From NCBI GenBank assembly GCA_031216915.1, contig CM062289.1:442007587-442071586 (forward strand): a DNA stretch of 64,000 nucleotides, read 5' to 3'. Shown piece after piece: positions 21,640 through 32,311 of this stretch (position 1 is the first letter of the stretch; each line of letters starts with the position of its first letter). The translations under genes and the position numbers were made by a program. A model generated the notes under the pieces. It did no database searches. It was not told the DNA's origin and was given only the letters and a program-made list of their open reading frames with translations. Source of the stretch: Pictodentalium vernedei (Eukaryota > Mollusca > Scaphopoda > Dentaliida > Dentaliidae).

Positions 21640-21740
21640 ACGTCGGTAAAGCATACAGGTGAGGTCTGTTTATCAGCTTTGGTCGTAACGACCAAAGCTG
21701 ATAAATAGACCTCACCTGTATGCTTTACCAGACGTTAAGA
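21640..21740. repeat. Near-perfect foldback
   Basis: Arms GTAAAGCATACAGGTGAGGT and the inverse, centre TTGGTCGTAACGACCAA. Confidence 0.8.
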
Positions 21741-22328
21741 GCAATTATACTGTCTGTGTATTATCTTGTCTGGGGGTGGATTTAGTATTTGTCTGTCTGT
21801 AAGATTACGCTCTATTTCAGTTAATCGATTTTTTGACAGACTGTATACATTTTAGCGTTTGCTGCTACTTAGGCCTACTGCAAAAAATGATCCGAAATCC
21901 ATCGAAACTGAACCAATACGAGAGAAACATAGCTGGCGAAAATATGAGGGAGGCTCTGGATCCGCCCCTTGTTTCACGGGTAGGTCTACTTACCGAGAAC
22001 AACCGAGACCAAATTAAAATAATAAATAAAGGCAAAAATAAATATTAGTTGTTAGCATATAGGTGCCCTATGTTGTATATAAAATAAGAAAAAACAAATT
22101 TAAAGCTTTTAGACCGACTCACTCTGTGGAGATGGGGATTATTTATCAATTTCGGATTCGCCGCCAAACCGAGAAGAGGCTACTTACCGAGAACAAGATT
22201 GTGACTGTTAATTGACACCGAGAAGAGACTACTCGCCGAGAACAAGACTGTTAATTAACAGTGACTGCGTCTAGTTTCATTTGTTCTCGGTAAGTAGTCT
22301 GTTCTCGGTGTAAATACAAATTTAAATT

Positions 22329-22650
22329 TGTCTGTTATTTTGTCACCTATACTGGTACCGGTACATACAATTCCCATCATCATTTACCAGGGCTTTGGGC
22401 CTGCAAGTCATACATGTAGACTTGGCTGGTTTAAAATTGTTTGTTCTTTTGTCGCCTATACTGGTACATACAATTCCCATCCCCATTTACCAGGGCTTTG
22501 GGCCTGCAAGTCATACATGTAGACCTGGCTGGTTTAAAATTGTTTGTTCGTTTGTCGCCTATACTGGTACATACAATTCCCATCACCATTTACCAGGGCT
22601 TTGGACCTGCAAGTCATACATGTAGACTTGGCTGGTTTAAAATTGTTGTT
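22329..22650. repeat. Tandem repeat, three units of 103 bp
   Basis: The CATTTACCAGGGCTTTGG block recurs at 22,381, 22,484 and 22,587. It lies inside the inner TIR element. Confidence 0.9.
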
Positions 22651-23179
22651 CTTTTGTCATGCATACCGACCGGTGCGCATTTCTGTGTAGTGATCAGTGG
22701 TGCCAGCTGTCCCTGCGAATACTGGACTTTTCGCCGGAAAGACAGATCGCCGGAAAAGACATTTCGCCGAAACTTAAATTTTTAAAATTGGATAGTTCGC
22801 CGAAAAGATTTTAAAATTTTAAATATGACATACCCATTTTTTAAAATCCGTTTAACAGGTTAAAACCGGTCCACTGAGGATGAAATTCTAAATTGAAATG
22901 AACGTTTAACTGAACACAATGTTTTTTTCCGCCGACAAGCCAAAATGCCAATTAACACTGACGGCACATTCTTTTTTTTCTACCGACATAGCATATGGCA
23001 GTGTTGTGAAATGCAACAAGGGCTTGAGGGTGTGTATCTGTGAGAGGGTGTGTTTTTTTGTTTTGGGGGGGGGGGGGTGGGGTGGGGGTGGGGGAGGTCA
23101 TTTGTAATTCCCGAAGGATAACCAGATACCTAATAATCACATACGGCATCCTATCTCACAGAAGGCTTGATGGATGACT

Positions 23180-23640
23180 CCCGGTTTTTCAAAACAAACT
23201 GTTGGAGTTTTCTCCACTCCTTTTTTTGTAGCCGCTATGGTCATATACCGAGGCCGCTACCAAACCGCCGTTGCTGTTTGGTTTTCTTTTCTCTTCTTCC
23301 CTTAAATTTGCCATCGTACAACATTATATTCTGGCTCGCCACCATGGTGGGACTCAAACCTCTACAATCGCCGAGCTGGAACCGAATACAACCCACTCTC
23401 TAAAAGTCTTAATGGCGTTGAGGGATTGAGTATTGACAATCTATCACTCCAACGTAAACTGCCGGGAATTCTAACCGCGTGCATACCCCCTCAGACCCCA
23501 TTTGAGGCAATAGGAAAGCTAGGCCTGTGTGATCCAAGTGAAATAAAATAAGGTTAACCGGATCGCAAGGGATTTGTAAATCCCACATCGTCCCTGCGCG
23601 CCTTCGTCGCGCTAAAACCTTTCATTCATTCAGTCCTGAG
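23180..23640 (+). repeat. SINE-like repeat with CATCGTCCCTGCGCG 3' end
   Basis: Ends in CGCAAGGGATTTGTAAATCC, CACATCGTCCCTGCGCG and TTTCATTCATTCA. Two further copies end the same way at about 27,668-27,720 and 27,915-27,990. A conserved short 3' end with a variable 5' part suggests a SINE or a LINE tail; no pol III boxes are certain. Confidence 0.5.
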
Positions 23641-24379
23641 CAAAGCCAATATTCAGAATGAACACCGATCCCTTAACAACAACAACAAAAAAAAAGTTTT
23701 CAGAAAATAAAAACAAATTATACAATATAACTAAATTGCGAGGAGTCAGTGAGGATTGCCTCGCTACTCATTGAGAACTTTAGGATAGAGTCTGTGAGGA
23801 CTGCCTCTCAACTCTGCTGAAGCGCGATTGAAATGCATTTAATAAGACCTATATTAGAAAACCCTCCACATACTCCAGGATAGTGAATCAATGCCCCCCC
23901 CCCCCCCCCCCTCAAAAAAAAAATGGGTTTTGTTCTCGGCAAGTAGTCTCTTCTCGGTTTGGCGGCGAATCCGAAATTGATAAATAATCCGCATCACCAC
24001 AGACTGAGTCGGTCTACTTCTGACTACTTCTGAGAGTCGATTTCGTTTTGCTACAAATACCTTAGATACGCTCACTGAATTTTGCCAAATTTTCTCGTGG
24101 TCGTCTTTGATGGGCTTATTTTAGTGTATTCATTGGCACATCGCGTCGATCATTTCTTGTTCGGAGTCACCCCAAATCACCCAGAGATTATATGAGGTTC
24201 CAAAGACTTGATTATTTTTTTGGATCGGAATTATCCAAGCTTTTGGTCGGTATTGGACGTGCTTTTGGTCGGTAACTAACAATTTTAGACAGTTTGGGTA
24301 GGTTTGGGACGGCTTCGGGAGGTTTCGGTCGGTAATTAGTGGGACCCCATGGAACACGCAAACCACGTAAACGTATCGG

Positions 24380-24629
24380 TTAACCCTTACCCAACGTAAC
24401 GTCCAAAACCGGCCAGCGCTATTCTCAAAAATCGCCAATTAATTTTCAAAATATTTTCATTTTTTGTCTCAAAAACATAGGTTATGACCCCTCGTTGGAA
24501 CGAGCTCGTCGAGCTCGTTCCAACGAGGGGTCATAACCTATGTTATTGAGACAAAAAATGAAAAAATTTAGTTATTCAAGAATTTTTTTGGCAAGTGTCG
24601 TCTGCTTTTCACGTTAGGTAAAGGGTTAA
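24380..24629. mobile_element. TTAA-type MITE, family B, complete
   Basis: 250 bp from TTAACCCTTACCCAACG to GTTAGGTAAAGGGTTAA. Core palindrome (arm ATAGGTTATGACCCCTCG) centred on GAGCTCGTCGAGCTC. Shares ends and core with family A but has different intervening sequence (AACGTCCAAAACCGGCCAGC). Confidence 0.88.
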
Positions 24630-24939
24630 AACGTCATACTAAGAGACGACTGTAGAGAGGTGTAAAGTACAGTAGAACAAGTACTGGGGAGATGGAAAAA
24701 TGAAAGCTTGGCCTTCGTGAGATCTGTATGCTCAGCTCTTATATACATTTTTTGGAAAATATACAGACAGCACCAGTTTAGCCAATTTTATGGCATTTTT
24801 ATGGCAGCGATAATAGTAAAAATTCTACGAAAATGGAAATGGGCAACATACATGTATATACAAATGCAGGTAGTTTATTGAAAAAATCGGACGAAGGCAA
24901 GAACTGTTAGCGGTTCAAAAAACAGATTTTATAGTAACC

Positions 24940-26838
24940 CCTGAGCGTCGCAGACTTGAGCGTCTTTACAATAAAACGAAGCTTGAGGTTCACCGGCAGA
25001 TGTTCTGCCACCAAAGAAATACAACTAATATATAAGATCATCAAAAAGGCGAAGAGGGAGTACTACAATTCGCTAATAGAGGAGTCATCTAATACAAGGG
25101 TGCTGTTCTCGCTAACCAATAGTCTCCTTGGTAAAGAACAAAAAGTCATTCTCCCAGATCACATAAATACTGAAAAAATTCTGGAAAAATTCAGCGATTA
25201 TTTCATAACGAAAATTCAAGTAATTCTGGATAGTATACCATCATATGAACCACCAGAGTTTGATCATCTTGACATAAAAAAGTGATTTTTCTAATTTTCA
25301 CTCTGTCTCAGAAGACGACATTCGAAAAATGATTTTATCATCATCCAATAAATCCAATGATCTAGATCAAATTCCAACATTCCTTTTGAAAGAGACAATT
25401 GATTATCTTCTGCCAGCCATAACATCTATTATATCTGCATCCCTCCATGAGGGGTTTGTTCCAAACCCATTGAAAAAAGCACTTGTTACACCACTCATCA
25501 AGAAACCATCTATTGATCCTGACAACCTGAAGAATTATCGACCAGTATCGAACCTCTCTTTTCTGTCTAAATTGTTGGAAATCATCTGCATTAAAATGAT
25601 CTTTTAGAGCCCTTCCAGTCTGCATATAAAGCCAACCACAGTACAGAAACAGCCTTACTTCGAGTCAACAATGACATTGTTAAATCAGTGTCTGAGGGTA
25701 AGGCTGCACTGCTTGTTCTCTTGGATTTGTCAGCAGCATTCTACACAGTCGACCATGGAATTTTCATGCAGACATTGACACAGCATGGCATATGTGGAAC
25801 TGTCTTATCGTGGTTTGCATCATATCTAGAAGGTCGCAGTCAACAAATATATATCAATAAGATCGGTTCAGAAAGCAGGACGTGAAAGTGTGGTGTTCCT
25901 CAGGGCTCAGTCCTTGGACCGCTCTCGTTTACTCTGTACACTTCTTCTCTGGGTCGCCTTCTTAAAAAGTAAAGCATATCATATCATCTGTATGCAGACG
26001 ACACCCAACTGTACATCACATTCAACCCATCTGCTCAAAGTGACTCATTCACCGCAGTCAATAACATGGAAACTTGCATAAATCTTGTGCGGGAATGGGT
26101 GATAGACTTCAAACTGAAAATGAATTACTCTAAAATTGAATTCTTAGTGATATCCGGGGTCCGCATGCCTACACCCTCTGTTACATCAATTCTGGTTGGA
26201 AACAACATCACTGTGAAAAGTGAATCGGCCAGTAATATTGGACTGATTATGGACTCAAATTTAAAACTAGACATCCACATCAATAAAATATGTCAAAAAT
26301 GCTACAGGCAGCTTCGTAATGTTACAAGACTGCGACCTGATCTTAACCAGTCAGCACTTGAAAAACTTGTGCACTCCTTCATCTCCTCACAACTAGACTA
26401 TTGTAATTCAGTGTTAGTGGGGCTGTCCCAGTGCCTGATTCAGAAGCTTCAAAAGGTTCAGAATACTTCTGCTAGGATAATTAGTACCAAACGCTCTGAA
26501 CACATAACACCTGTTTTAAGACAACTACATTGGCCTCCAGTTAAACAGAGAATTGATTTCAAAATATTGATCTTAGTATTCAAATGTATCAACAAACTGG
26601 CTCCAGTTTACATGCAAGAGCTCCTCACTGTACTGATATAAACCATCACGCAGTCTCAGATCTAAAAAACAACTTCAACTAGTTGCACCAGGCTCATGAT
26701 CGTGTTTTCTACATCGTGGGTCCCAGATTGTGGAATTCCCTGCCAATTAGTGTCAGAATTTCAGAAACTCTCGATGTCTTCAAAAGAAATCTTAAAACTT
26801 TCCTGTTCACTGAAGCATTCTCCCGAACCTCTGTAACC
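24940..26838 (+). pseudogene. CR1/L2-like LINE reverse transcriptase, broken
   Basis: Plus-strand RT remnant read across several frames. PERRRLERLYNKTKLEVHRQ at the start; a DLSAAFYTVDH block near 25,720, where the usual Asp of the A box is Tyr; GVPQGSVLGPLS near 25,893; the YADD catalytic motif near 25,990; then LRQLHWPPVKQRIDFKIL and PRLWNSLPISVR toward the C-terminus. These blocks fit the CR1/L2 group. The endonuclease half is absent and there are multiple stops and frame changes, so it is 5'-truncated and inactive. Confidence 0.85.
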
Positions 26839-26844
26839 CTTATA

Positions 26845-26959
26845 AAAAAAGTACCGTGGTAAACCATGGTAAATCCCAAAATACCCTGGTAATACCATGG
26901 TATACCATGGTATTACCAGGGTATTTGGGGATTTACCATGGTTTACCATGGTACTTTTT
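26845..26959. repeat. 115-bp near-perfect palindrome
   Basis: AAAAAGTACCGTGGTAAACC pairs with the inverse at the other end, centre CCATGGTATACCATGG. It sits at the left edge of the insert in the LINE. Confidence 0.88.
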
Positions 26960-26960
26960 T

Positions 26961-28340
26961 AGGGTCCGGGTCTTTTCGGCCTCGGGAACATTCGGCCCCA
27001 GGTATTTTTCCGGGAACATTCGGCCTCGGTCGCGGCCGAATGTTCCCACTTTTGAGGCCGAATGTTCCCACTTTTGGTAAAAAATTTCTTAGTTTGGGAG
27101 TTGAAAAATAACTTTAAAAAATATTTTTTTAGTTCATTTTGTTGTGTTTTTTTTGTATATTAGGAGTTTTCCAGAATATTTTTTTTTAAAGAATAATATA
27201 TACGACCTACCTTTATTCCTAAAGTCGAAATATATTATATAGCACGAGACCGATCCATAATGAATAATGAAATATAAAATCCTTTGTATAAAATCCACTG
27301 CATTGAATAACAGAATAACAATATGTGTGCTCCAACGCCGACATGCAAACCCGAAATGATATACTTCTTCTTGGGTGTTGTTTGGCACAACTCAGCTTTT
27401 AAAGTTTGTTTTTATAAGTTCTTCTGAAGTTGTGATCAAAGTTCTGGCCTCTGATGAGATACTCGTACAGCGTTTTTACAGTATGACTGAAGTTTGATTG
27501 ATTTAATCGCACTTGATTAGGCGATCATACATACTGTTTTTACAGTTTCTTTGAACACTTAAACCTTTTTATGTGGACTGTAACTATAGCCCTCTCCCTT
27601 ATATAGGTTGATGGATAACTCCGAGCTTTAAAAAACTCTCCTGGATTCGTAAGCAAATAAAGTTGTTCGGGTCGCAAGGGATTTAAATCCAACATCGTCC
27701 CTGTGCGCTGAAAGATTTCATTTCATTCATTGCTTCAGCTTTCAGAAAAGCATATCAGTGAATTTTTTCCTTTTTGTAACCGTAAGGGATAACATGCTGG
27801 GGCTACTCCCAAACCAGCGATAGTTTGGGTTTCTTTTTCTGTTTTTCTAAAACAACCAACAACCTGCGATTTCAGTATTCGTAAGGAAATAAAATTATAA
27901 AACAAAGTTATTCGGGTCGCAAGGGGTTTAAACCCCACATCGTCCCTGTGCGCAGTCGGCGTGCTGAAACTTTTCATTCATTAGACTCCAATATCAATCT
28001 TGCTCGCTTACTTGCTTGTCCAAAGGTATCCAATAAGTTAGAGGAAGCATTGGAGAAATATAAAGAGAATGAACTGCATCATATTTTTTTGAGGTTGTGT
28101 GCCAGTATATATCATGTGTAAATGTGTTTTATATTGTGTATATTTTATATTACGCGGTATTTATTTTTGTTGTGAGTTGTAATAAAAGTATTTAAACTCA
28201 TATTAAACCGCGTCTCTCTTAGTCTCCCTTGTAGAAAACGGAGGCCGAATGTTCCCAGGCCGAATGTTCCCAGGCCGATTGTTCCCGGGGCCGAATGTTC
28301 CCGAGGCCGAATGTTCCCGAGGCCGAAAAGACCCGCTCCC
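26961..28340. mobile_element. DNA element with GGCCGAATGTTCCC array termini
   Basis: Both ends are short arrays of GGCCGAATGTTCCC in opposite orientations with a 16-18 base period: about four copies at 26,970-27,075 and five at 28,241-28,325. They are capped by GGGTCTTTTCGGCC and its inverse. The interior is AT-rich with two copies of the CATCGTCCCTGTGCGC repeat. A remnant array lies at 28,515-28,577. No transposase. Confidence 0.75.
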
Positions 28341-28848
28341 CTTTTTTATAAGGGAAGAGGCAACCAAAACAAATGTGACTCTTTATTTCAGAAAAGTGTA
28401 TTTATTTCTGTCAAGCGTTTTAGAGCACTATTTGTGGTTTTACGCTCTAGAAAATAAATTATTATTATTATTATAAACCCCTACCAGATAAGCTTAATTA
28501 AGACATCAAATACTGGAGCCGAATCTTCCTGAGGCCGAAAAGACAAGGCCGAATCTTCCCGAGTTCGATTCTTCCAGTTCCCGCCAACAGCTCAGGTACA
28601 TTCATGCGAACGCATTTTATGTTTTCTTTTCTTTTTGTCCCACGTGTTTTGTTTCATTTTGAACATTTCCCTCGTGTCGTGTTCAAATTCTTCTTGCTGA
28701 GAGAATACGTTATCGGTGTCCAAAATGTATCGCGTTTGAAGTTTTCAGATCCAATTAAAATTCTACTCTAGAACCGAAAGAACAATGGAGTCCGATTACG
28801 ACATTTAGCCTTGCCGAAAAATAGTGTGCACCTGCGTGTTTTCCTGCG

Positions 28849-28861
28849 ATAACCTAGCAAC
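28849..28861 (+). promoter_or_regulatory. RFX X-box-like motif upstream of the pitchfork gene
   Basis: ATAACCTAGCAAC has two half sites, ATAACC and AGCAAC, with one spacer base. It fits the pattern RTNRCC-N(0-3)-RGYAAC used for RFX X-boxes. It lies 110 bases before the ATG of a predicted ciliary gene, the usual position for RFX control. Factor binding is inferred. Confidence 0.6.
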
Positions 28862-28970
28862 CACTTTCTGATTATAAATGGAGGAAACGTAAATAACTAG
28901 CGCAGGACTCGAAGCATTCGGGTGGCAACATAAACCCTATCGCGCCCACCCGTAAAGACGAAACGCAAAG

Positions 28971-28977
28971 ATGGAAG
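28971..28977 (+). CDS. pifo: Pitchfork/CIMAP3-like, coding exon 1
   Basis: ATGGAAG followed by a GTAACC donor gives Met-Glu and one base of the next codon. Exon 2 starts at the second position of a codon, so joining gives Met-Glu-Val-Glu-Lys without a break. The X-box-like motif upstream, a moderately GC-rich leader (CTATCGCGCCCACCCG) and the correct phase support it. The exon is so short that chance cannot be excluded; a cDNA would settle it. Confidence 0.6.
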
Positions 28978-28999
28978 GTAACCTTAATTGATGAGAATT

Positions 29000-29804
29000 T
29001 ATTGTCATTTATCAATCCGAACATTAGTCATTACTACATTACTGTCGCTATTTTCAATATTTGGAACTTGGAAGTGTCCTCACTGACCTCAGTGCCCTCA
29101 CACTCAGTTGAGAATGAGACCTCCAAGTTCTGGTTTTTGGGGAAAATGTTGGTTTTCATTAGAATCCAACCTATGCTGCAAGAGAGCATTTAGACAATTT
29201 AAAATTCTGTTGGAAACATTATTTTTTTTATATTTTCACCAGTGCCTTAAGTTAAAATAAAAGTAAATAAACTAATATGAATTATTTATTGGACTTTACT
29301 GTCTTTAGCGTAGTCTAGGTTTGACCTAGAACTCAGTCTTAGACTAGAGAACGTATCTGCAAAGGATTCGATTGTATCGTAAAATTGAAAGAAAATGATT
29401 CTTGCTACTGCCGTTAGTATTGTCAACTTTCGATACTGACAGTAAACCTAAAGAGAAACAAATTTGTTGTAAAAAGTAGGATTCAAAAATCAATTTAATA
29501 CTGAATTCTAGGAAGCCAGTGTTCAAGTTAAATAATAACGTCATTTATTCAGGAAGACTGATGCGGCAGGGTGTGTTCCCTTGTTTTTGTTGCTGTTTTT
29601 ATTTTCAAGTATCCCAGAATTCCCCCCCCCCCCCCCCCCCCTTCCCCAATGGGCAAACTGGAAGACCGGATTTTCTGTTTGTTAGCTATATTGGTGCATT
29701 GGAAATTGCAGATTTCTCAACATACACATGGAACTCATTTCGTGAGCCACGCTTTGCACGGATTTGGCTATCAGGCCCAGATTGCATCATCATTCCATGG
29801 CTGA
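29000..29804. other. Pitchfork intron 1, left part
   Basis: AT-rich intron sequence. The stretch just after exon 1 (about 28,988-29,050; GTCATTTATCAATCCGAACA) is repeated at about 30,718-30,775. A C run lies at 29,622-29,641. No other exon seen. Confidence 0.5.
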
Positions 29805-30245
29805 TTTTAAATAATATAAGTGATCTCAGACTTTGATATCACAAATATTTTCAATTTTTTATTGAGTTTTGGTCATTAAAACCTATAAGGTCACGCTGGT
29901 AACCATTGCAGTATTGCAGTCTCTCTGGCGGATTGCTGGTTTGGGGTTCCAGTCTTAAAACGTCCCCCTCGCAGTCACTTAACTGTGGCTTAATTTATTC
30001 TTTTTTCAGACGAAAGAAATATAATTGAAACTGCGAGTGTGTGACAAAAAGTGGGTCGAGTAGAAAAGAAGAGCGAGGCGAGTGCATTTTAAAATCTACT
30101 AGTCCTACAGGGCGAGTGACTTTCGCTGTATTTTTACACACCTGTATAATAATGATGGAACGGGAAAATCGTTATCGGTCGTTTCCCATGATGTAAAATG
30201 ACGGAAACGGTTTCCCATGATTTTTGAAATATTGAGGCCTGACTG
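29805..30245 (+). repeat. Second copy of the 12.2-kb dispersed repeat
   Basis: Inverted relative to 12,200-12,560. It carries an extra block at about 30,026-30,170 (GTGGGTCGAGTAGAAAAGAA) resembling the CTACTCGCC-type ends near 18,060. Confidence 0.65.
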
Positions 30246-30329
30246 TGTTCTTTATAAAGGCATATTATATCAAAATAATGACTAGAGTAGAGACTCTGGA
30301 CTCTCCTCTAGTCTGGAAATAACTTAGTG

Positions 30330-30540
30330 TCTGAACTTATGGGCTACCCCTCTAGATACGTTCAGATTCCTCCCATTTAAATCTGTAGTAAAATTCCCCA
30401 ACAAGTTTTAATGGGAACTCAAAACTCGAAAATAGGAATATATATCAAGCTTTCACCTTTATCACCAGTTGCATTCGAAAGTACACATATTTCCTTACAT
30501 TTGTGCAGAGTAAATTGATCCAAACAGTAATTCGGCCCCA
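30330..30540 (+). mobile_element. Fragment of the 18.1-20.1 kb foldback family
   Basis: Shares the order GGCTACCC, GTTTTAATGGGAACTCAAAA, ATATCAAGCTT and TTTCCTTACATTTGTGCAGA with the arms of the 2.0-kb element. Confidence 0.75.
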
Positions 30541-30544
30541 TGTG

Positions 30545-31030
30545 GTACCCTCAGTGCCTCTTTTGCCATTAGAGAATCGGTTTCTGGCAAAGACTCATAT
30601 GGGTTTTAATTCGGAATGTTGAAAAGGTGTTCATAAGTTCCAGTAGGGTCTCTGGATGTGCATAAAGGTTTCAGATTTTTGATTTGACCCTACAGTGTCA
30701 CTTTTGTCGGCAGAGAATCTAATTCATGAGAATTTAGTGTCATTTATCAATCCGAACATTACTGTCGGCGAAAGGCTCCTGGGGGTTTAATTTAAAATAT
30801 TGAAAGTGCATTCATATGTTCCATTAGGGTCTCTAGATGTGTATGAAGTTTTTTGATTTAGCACCCTTAGCAACACTTTTGTCATTAGAGAATCAGTTTC
30901 CTGTGACAGGCTCGTTGGGGGTTTAATTCAAAACATTGAAAGTGTGTTCATATATGTTCAGGTAGGGTCTCTAGATGTGGACAAAGGTTTCAGATTTTAT
31001 ATAGTAACTTTTCATTTCTGTCTGTATCAT
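30545..31030. repeat. Degenerate tandem repeat, about three units
   Basis: AGGGTCTCTGGATGTG-like words recur at about 30,645, 30,827 and 30,967, each preceded by a CATTAGAGAATCGGTTTC-like block. Spacing is irregular. Confidence 0.6.
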
Positions 31031-31663
31031 GCATTAGGCCAATTCCATGCAAAGGTTTCACTTTTTGAAAAAAATCCTCTTTATTATATCTAGTCTTAAC
31101 ACAAATCATTTGGAAGCTGAATGGTCAAAGTTTATAACACTTTTTAAATTTTGTGCTCATCTTTTTTCAGTCTAAAGTTACATTCATCAACATTTTCATG
31201 TTTTTTGCCATATAAAATGCGCAAAATTTAAACTAGGTTCCACCAACAGTAATTAAAATATAATTAGCTGCTTCAGATAAGTATTTATTTTCCTCCTAAA
31301 CAAGAAGTTTCTGCTATATTTATTTCCACTGTTATATACAAAGCCGTGAAAGAAATAGAGGTAAAAATAGCACTGACAATACCTGGCCGAGCAATGTCCC
31401 GTCCGTCACAATTTAAGCACATTCAGTTTTTGCACAGTTTTATGTTATAAACTTTCCACACATCTTTCATTTTATTATCTTCACTATTGTTTCTCAATGT
31501 AGGAACAAAATAAAAATAGATAATATCATGAGCCCTTCACATCTTTAAGCATGAAGCAACTTTGTCCCGTCCGTCACGCAAATTTGTCCCATCCGTCACA
31601 AAATGAAATGCAGTGAAATTAAATGACAAAATATTTTTTAAATCCACAATATTCTATTTGGTA

Positions 31664-31887
31664 TTAACTCCCTGCACTCTGATGTTGAAAATATTTGGCA
31701 TTCCTGATTTGTCATTCATGGTTATCTCCCTGTGTGTTGTCAGAAATTCAGCAATTTAGAATTTAGTTGACAGCTCAAATGGAGCTCAGTCAACCAAAAT
31801 GTAAATTGCTAAAGTTCTGACAACACAAGGGACGATAGCAATGAATAACAAATCTGGGGCTTTGATAATCAGAGTGCATGCAGTTAA
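31664..31887. mobile_element. TTAA-type MITE, CACTCTGATGT family, copy 1
   Basis: TTAACTCCCTGCACTCTGATG to TCAGAGTGCATGCAGTTAA, with an imperfect central hairpin. Its right TTAA (31,884-31,887) is also the left TTAA of the next MITE. Confidence 0.85.
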
Positions 31888-32311
31888 CCCCCTGCACTCT
31901 GATGTCAAGAATACTTGACACCTCCCCCACTCTAAGCCCACCACACCTCCCTGTCATCCATGGATAATATCTGCCCCCTGTGTTGTCAGAAACTCAGCAA
32001 TTTAGAATTTGGTTGACAGAGCTCAATTGGAGCTCTGTCAACCAAAATCTAAATTGCTGAATTTCTGACAACACAGGGGGGATAACCATGGATGACAAAT
32101 CAGGCGTTTCGTCATCAGAGTGTACTCCGAGGTGCCAAATAAGAGTGTCGGCACTGTTATTAATTTTGGAGGAAAATTCCAACCATCACTGTTATTTGGT
32201 AATGAGATATAGAGCAAAAACGCCATCACTGTTATTAATTTTTGATGAATATGCAAGTCATCACTGTTATTCAGCCATCACTGTTATTTGGCACCTGAGA
32301 GTAGGGGTTAA
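31884..32311. mobile_element. TTAA-type MITE, copy 2, with nested insert
   Basis: TTAACCCCCTGCACTCTGAT to AGGGGTTAA. Its core palindrome (arm CAGCAATTTAGAATTTGGTT) is nearly perfect, centred on GAGCTCAATTGGAGCTC. The right end is interrupted by the element at 32,130-32,296. Confidence 0.82.
32130..32296. mobile_element. Small TIR element with iterated CATCACTGTTATT
   Basis: TIR AGGTGCCAAATAA and the inverse. CATCACTGTTATT, or a close variant, occurs five times inside in the same orientation. Confidence 0.75.

Larger units (their letters stand above)
22111..24015. mobile_element. Inner TIR element with CCGAGAACAA subterminal motifs
   Basis: About 90-bp TIRs: left AGACCGACTCACTCTGTGG, then TCGGATTCGCCGCCAAACCG and ACTTACCGAGAACAAG; the right end is the inverse. 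Additional CCGAGAACAA words occur nearby (about 21,990, 22,230, 22,285). It includes TTCGCCGGAAAAGAC-type iterated words at 22,730-22,815 and G/C runs. No transposase frame. Confidence 0.7.
20789..24346. mobile_element. Outer TIR element of about 3.6 kb
   Basis: GTCCTACTAATTACCAACCC at the left is inverted at the right as GGTCGGTAATTAGTGGGAC. Subterminal stretches rich in ACCGACCAAA/CCGTCC words follow on both sides. It encloses the inner element at 22,111-24,015, a foldback and a tandem array. No target duplication or transposase seen. Confidence 0.6.
24940..28476 (+). mobile_element. LINE copy split by a DNA element
   Basis: The RT part stops at 26,838 (CCCTTATAA). The LINE 3' end resumes at about 28,342 (TTATAAGGGAAGAGGC), runs through TTTTAGAGCACTATTTGTGG and finishes with (ATT)n at about 28,459-28,476. 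Between them are 1.5 kb of other elements flanked by TTATAA. Confidence 0.75.

Noticed and set aside
22328-22785. Overlapping repeated proteins around 22.3-22.8 kb
   Set aside because: They come from three 103-bp tandem units; since 103 is not a multiple of three, the frame is not maintained between units.
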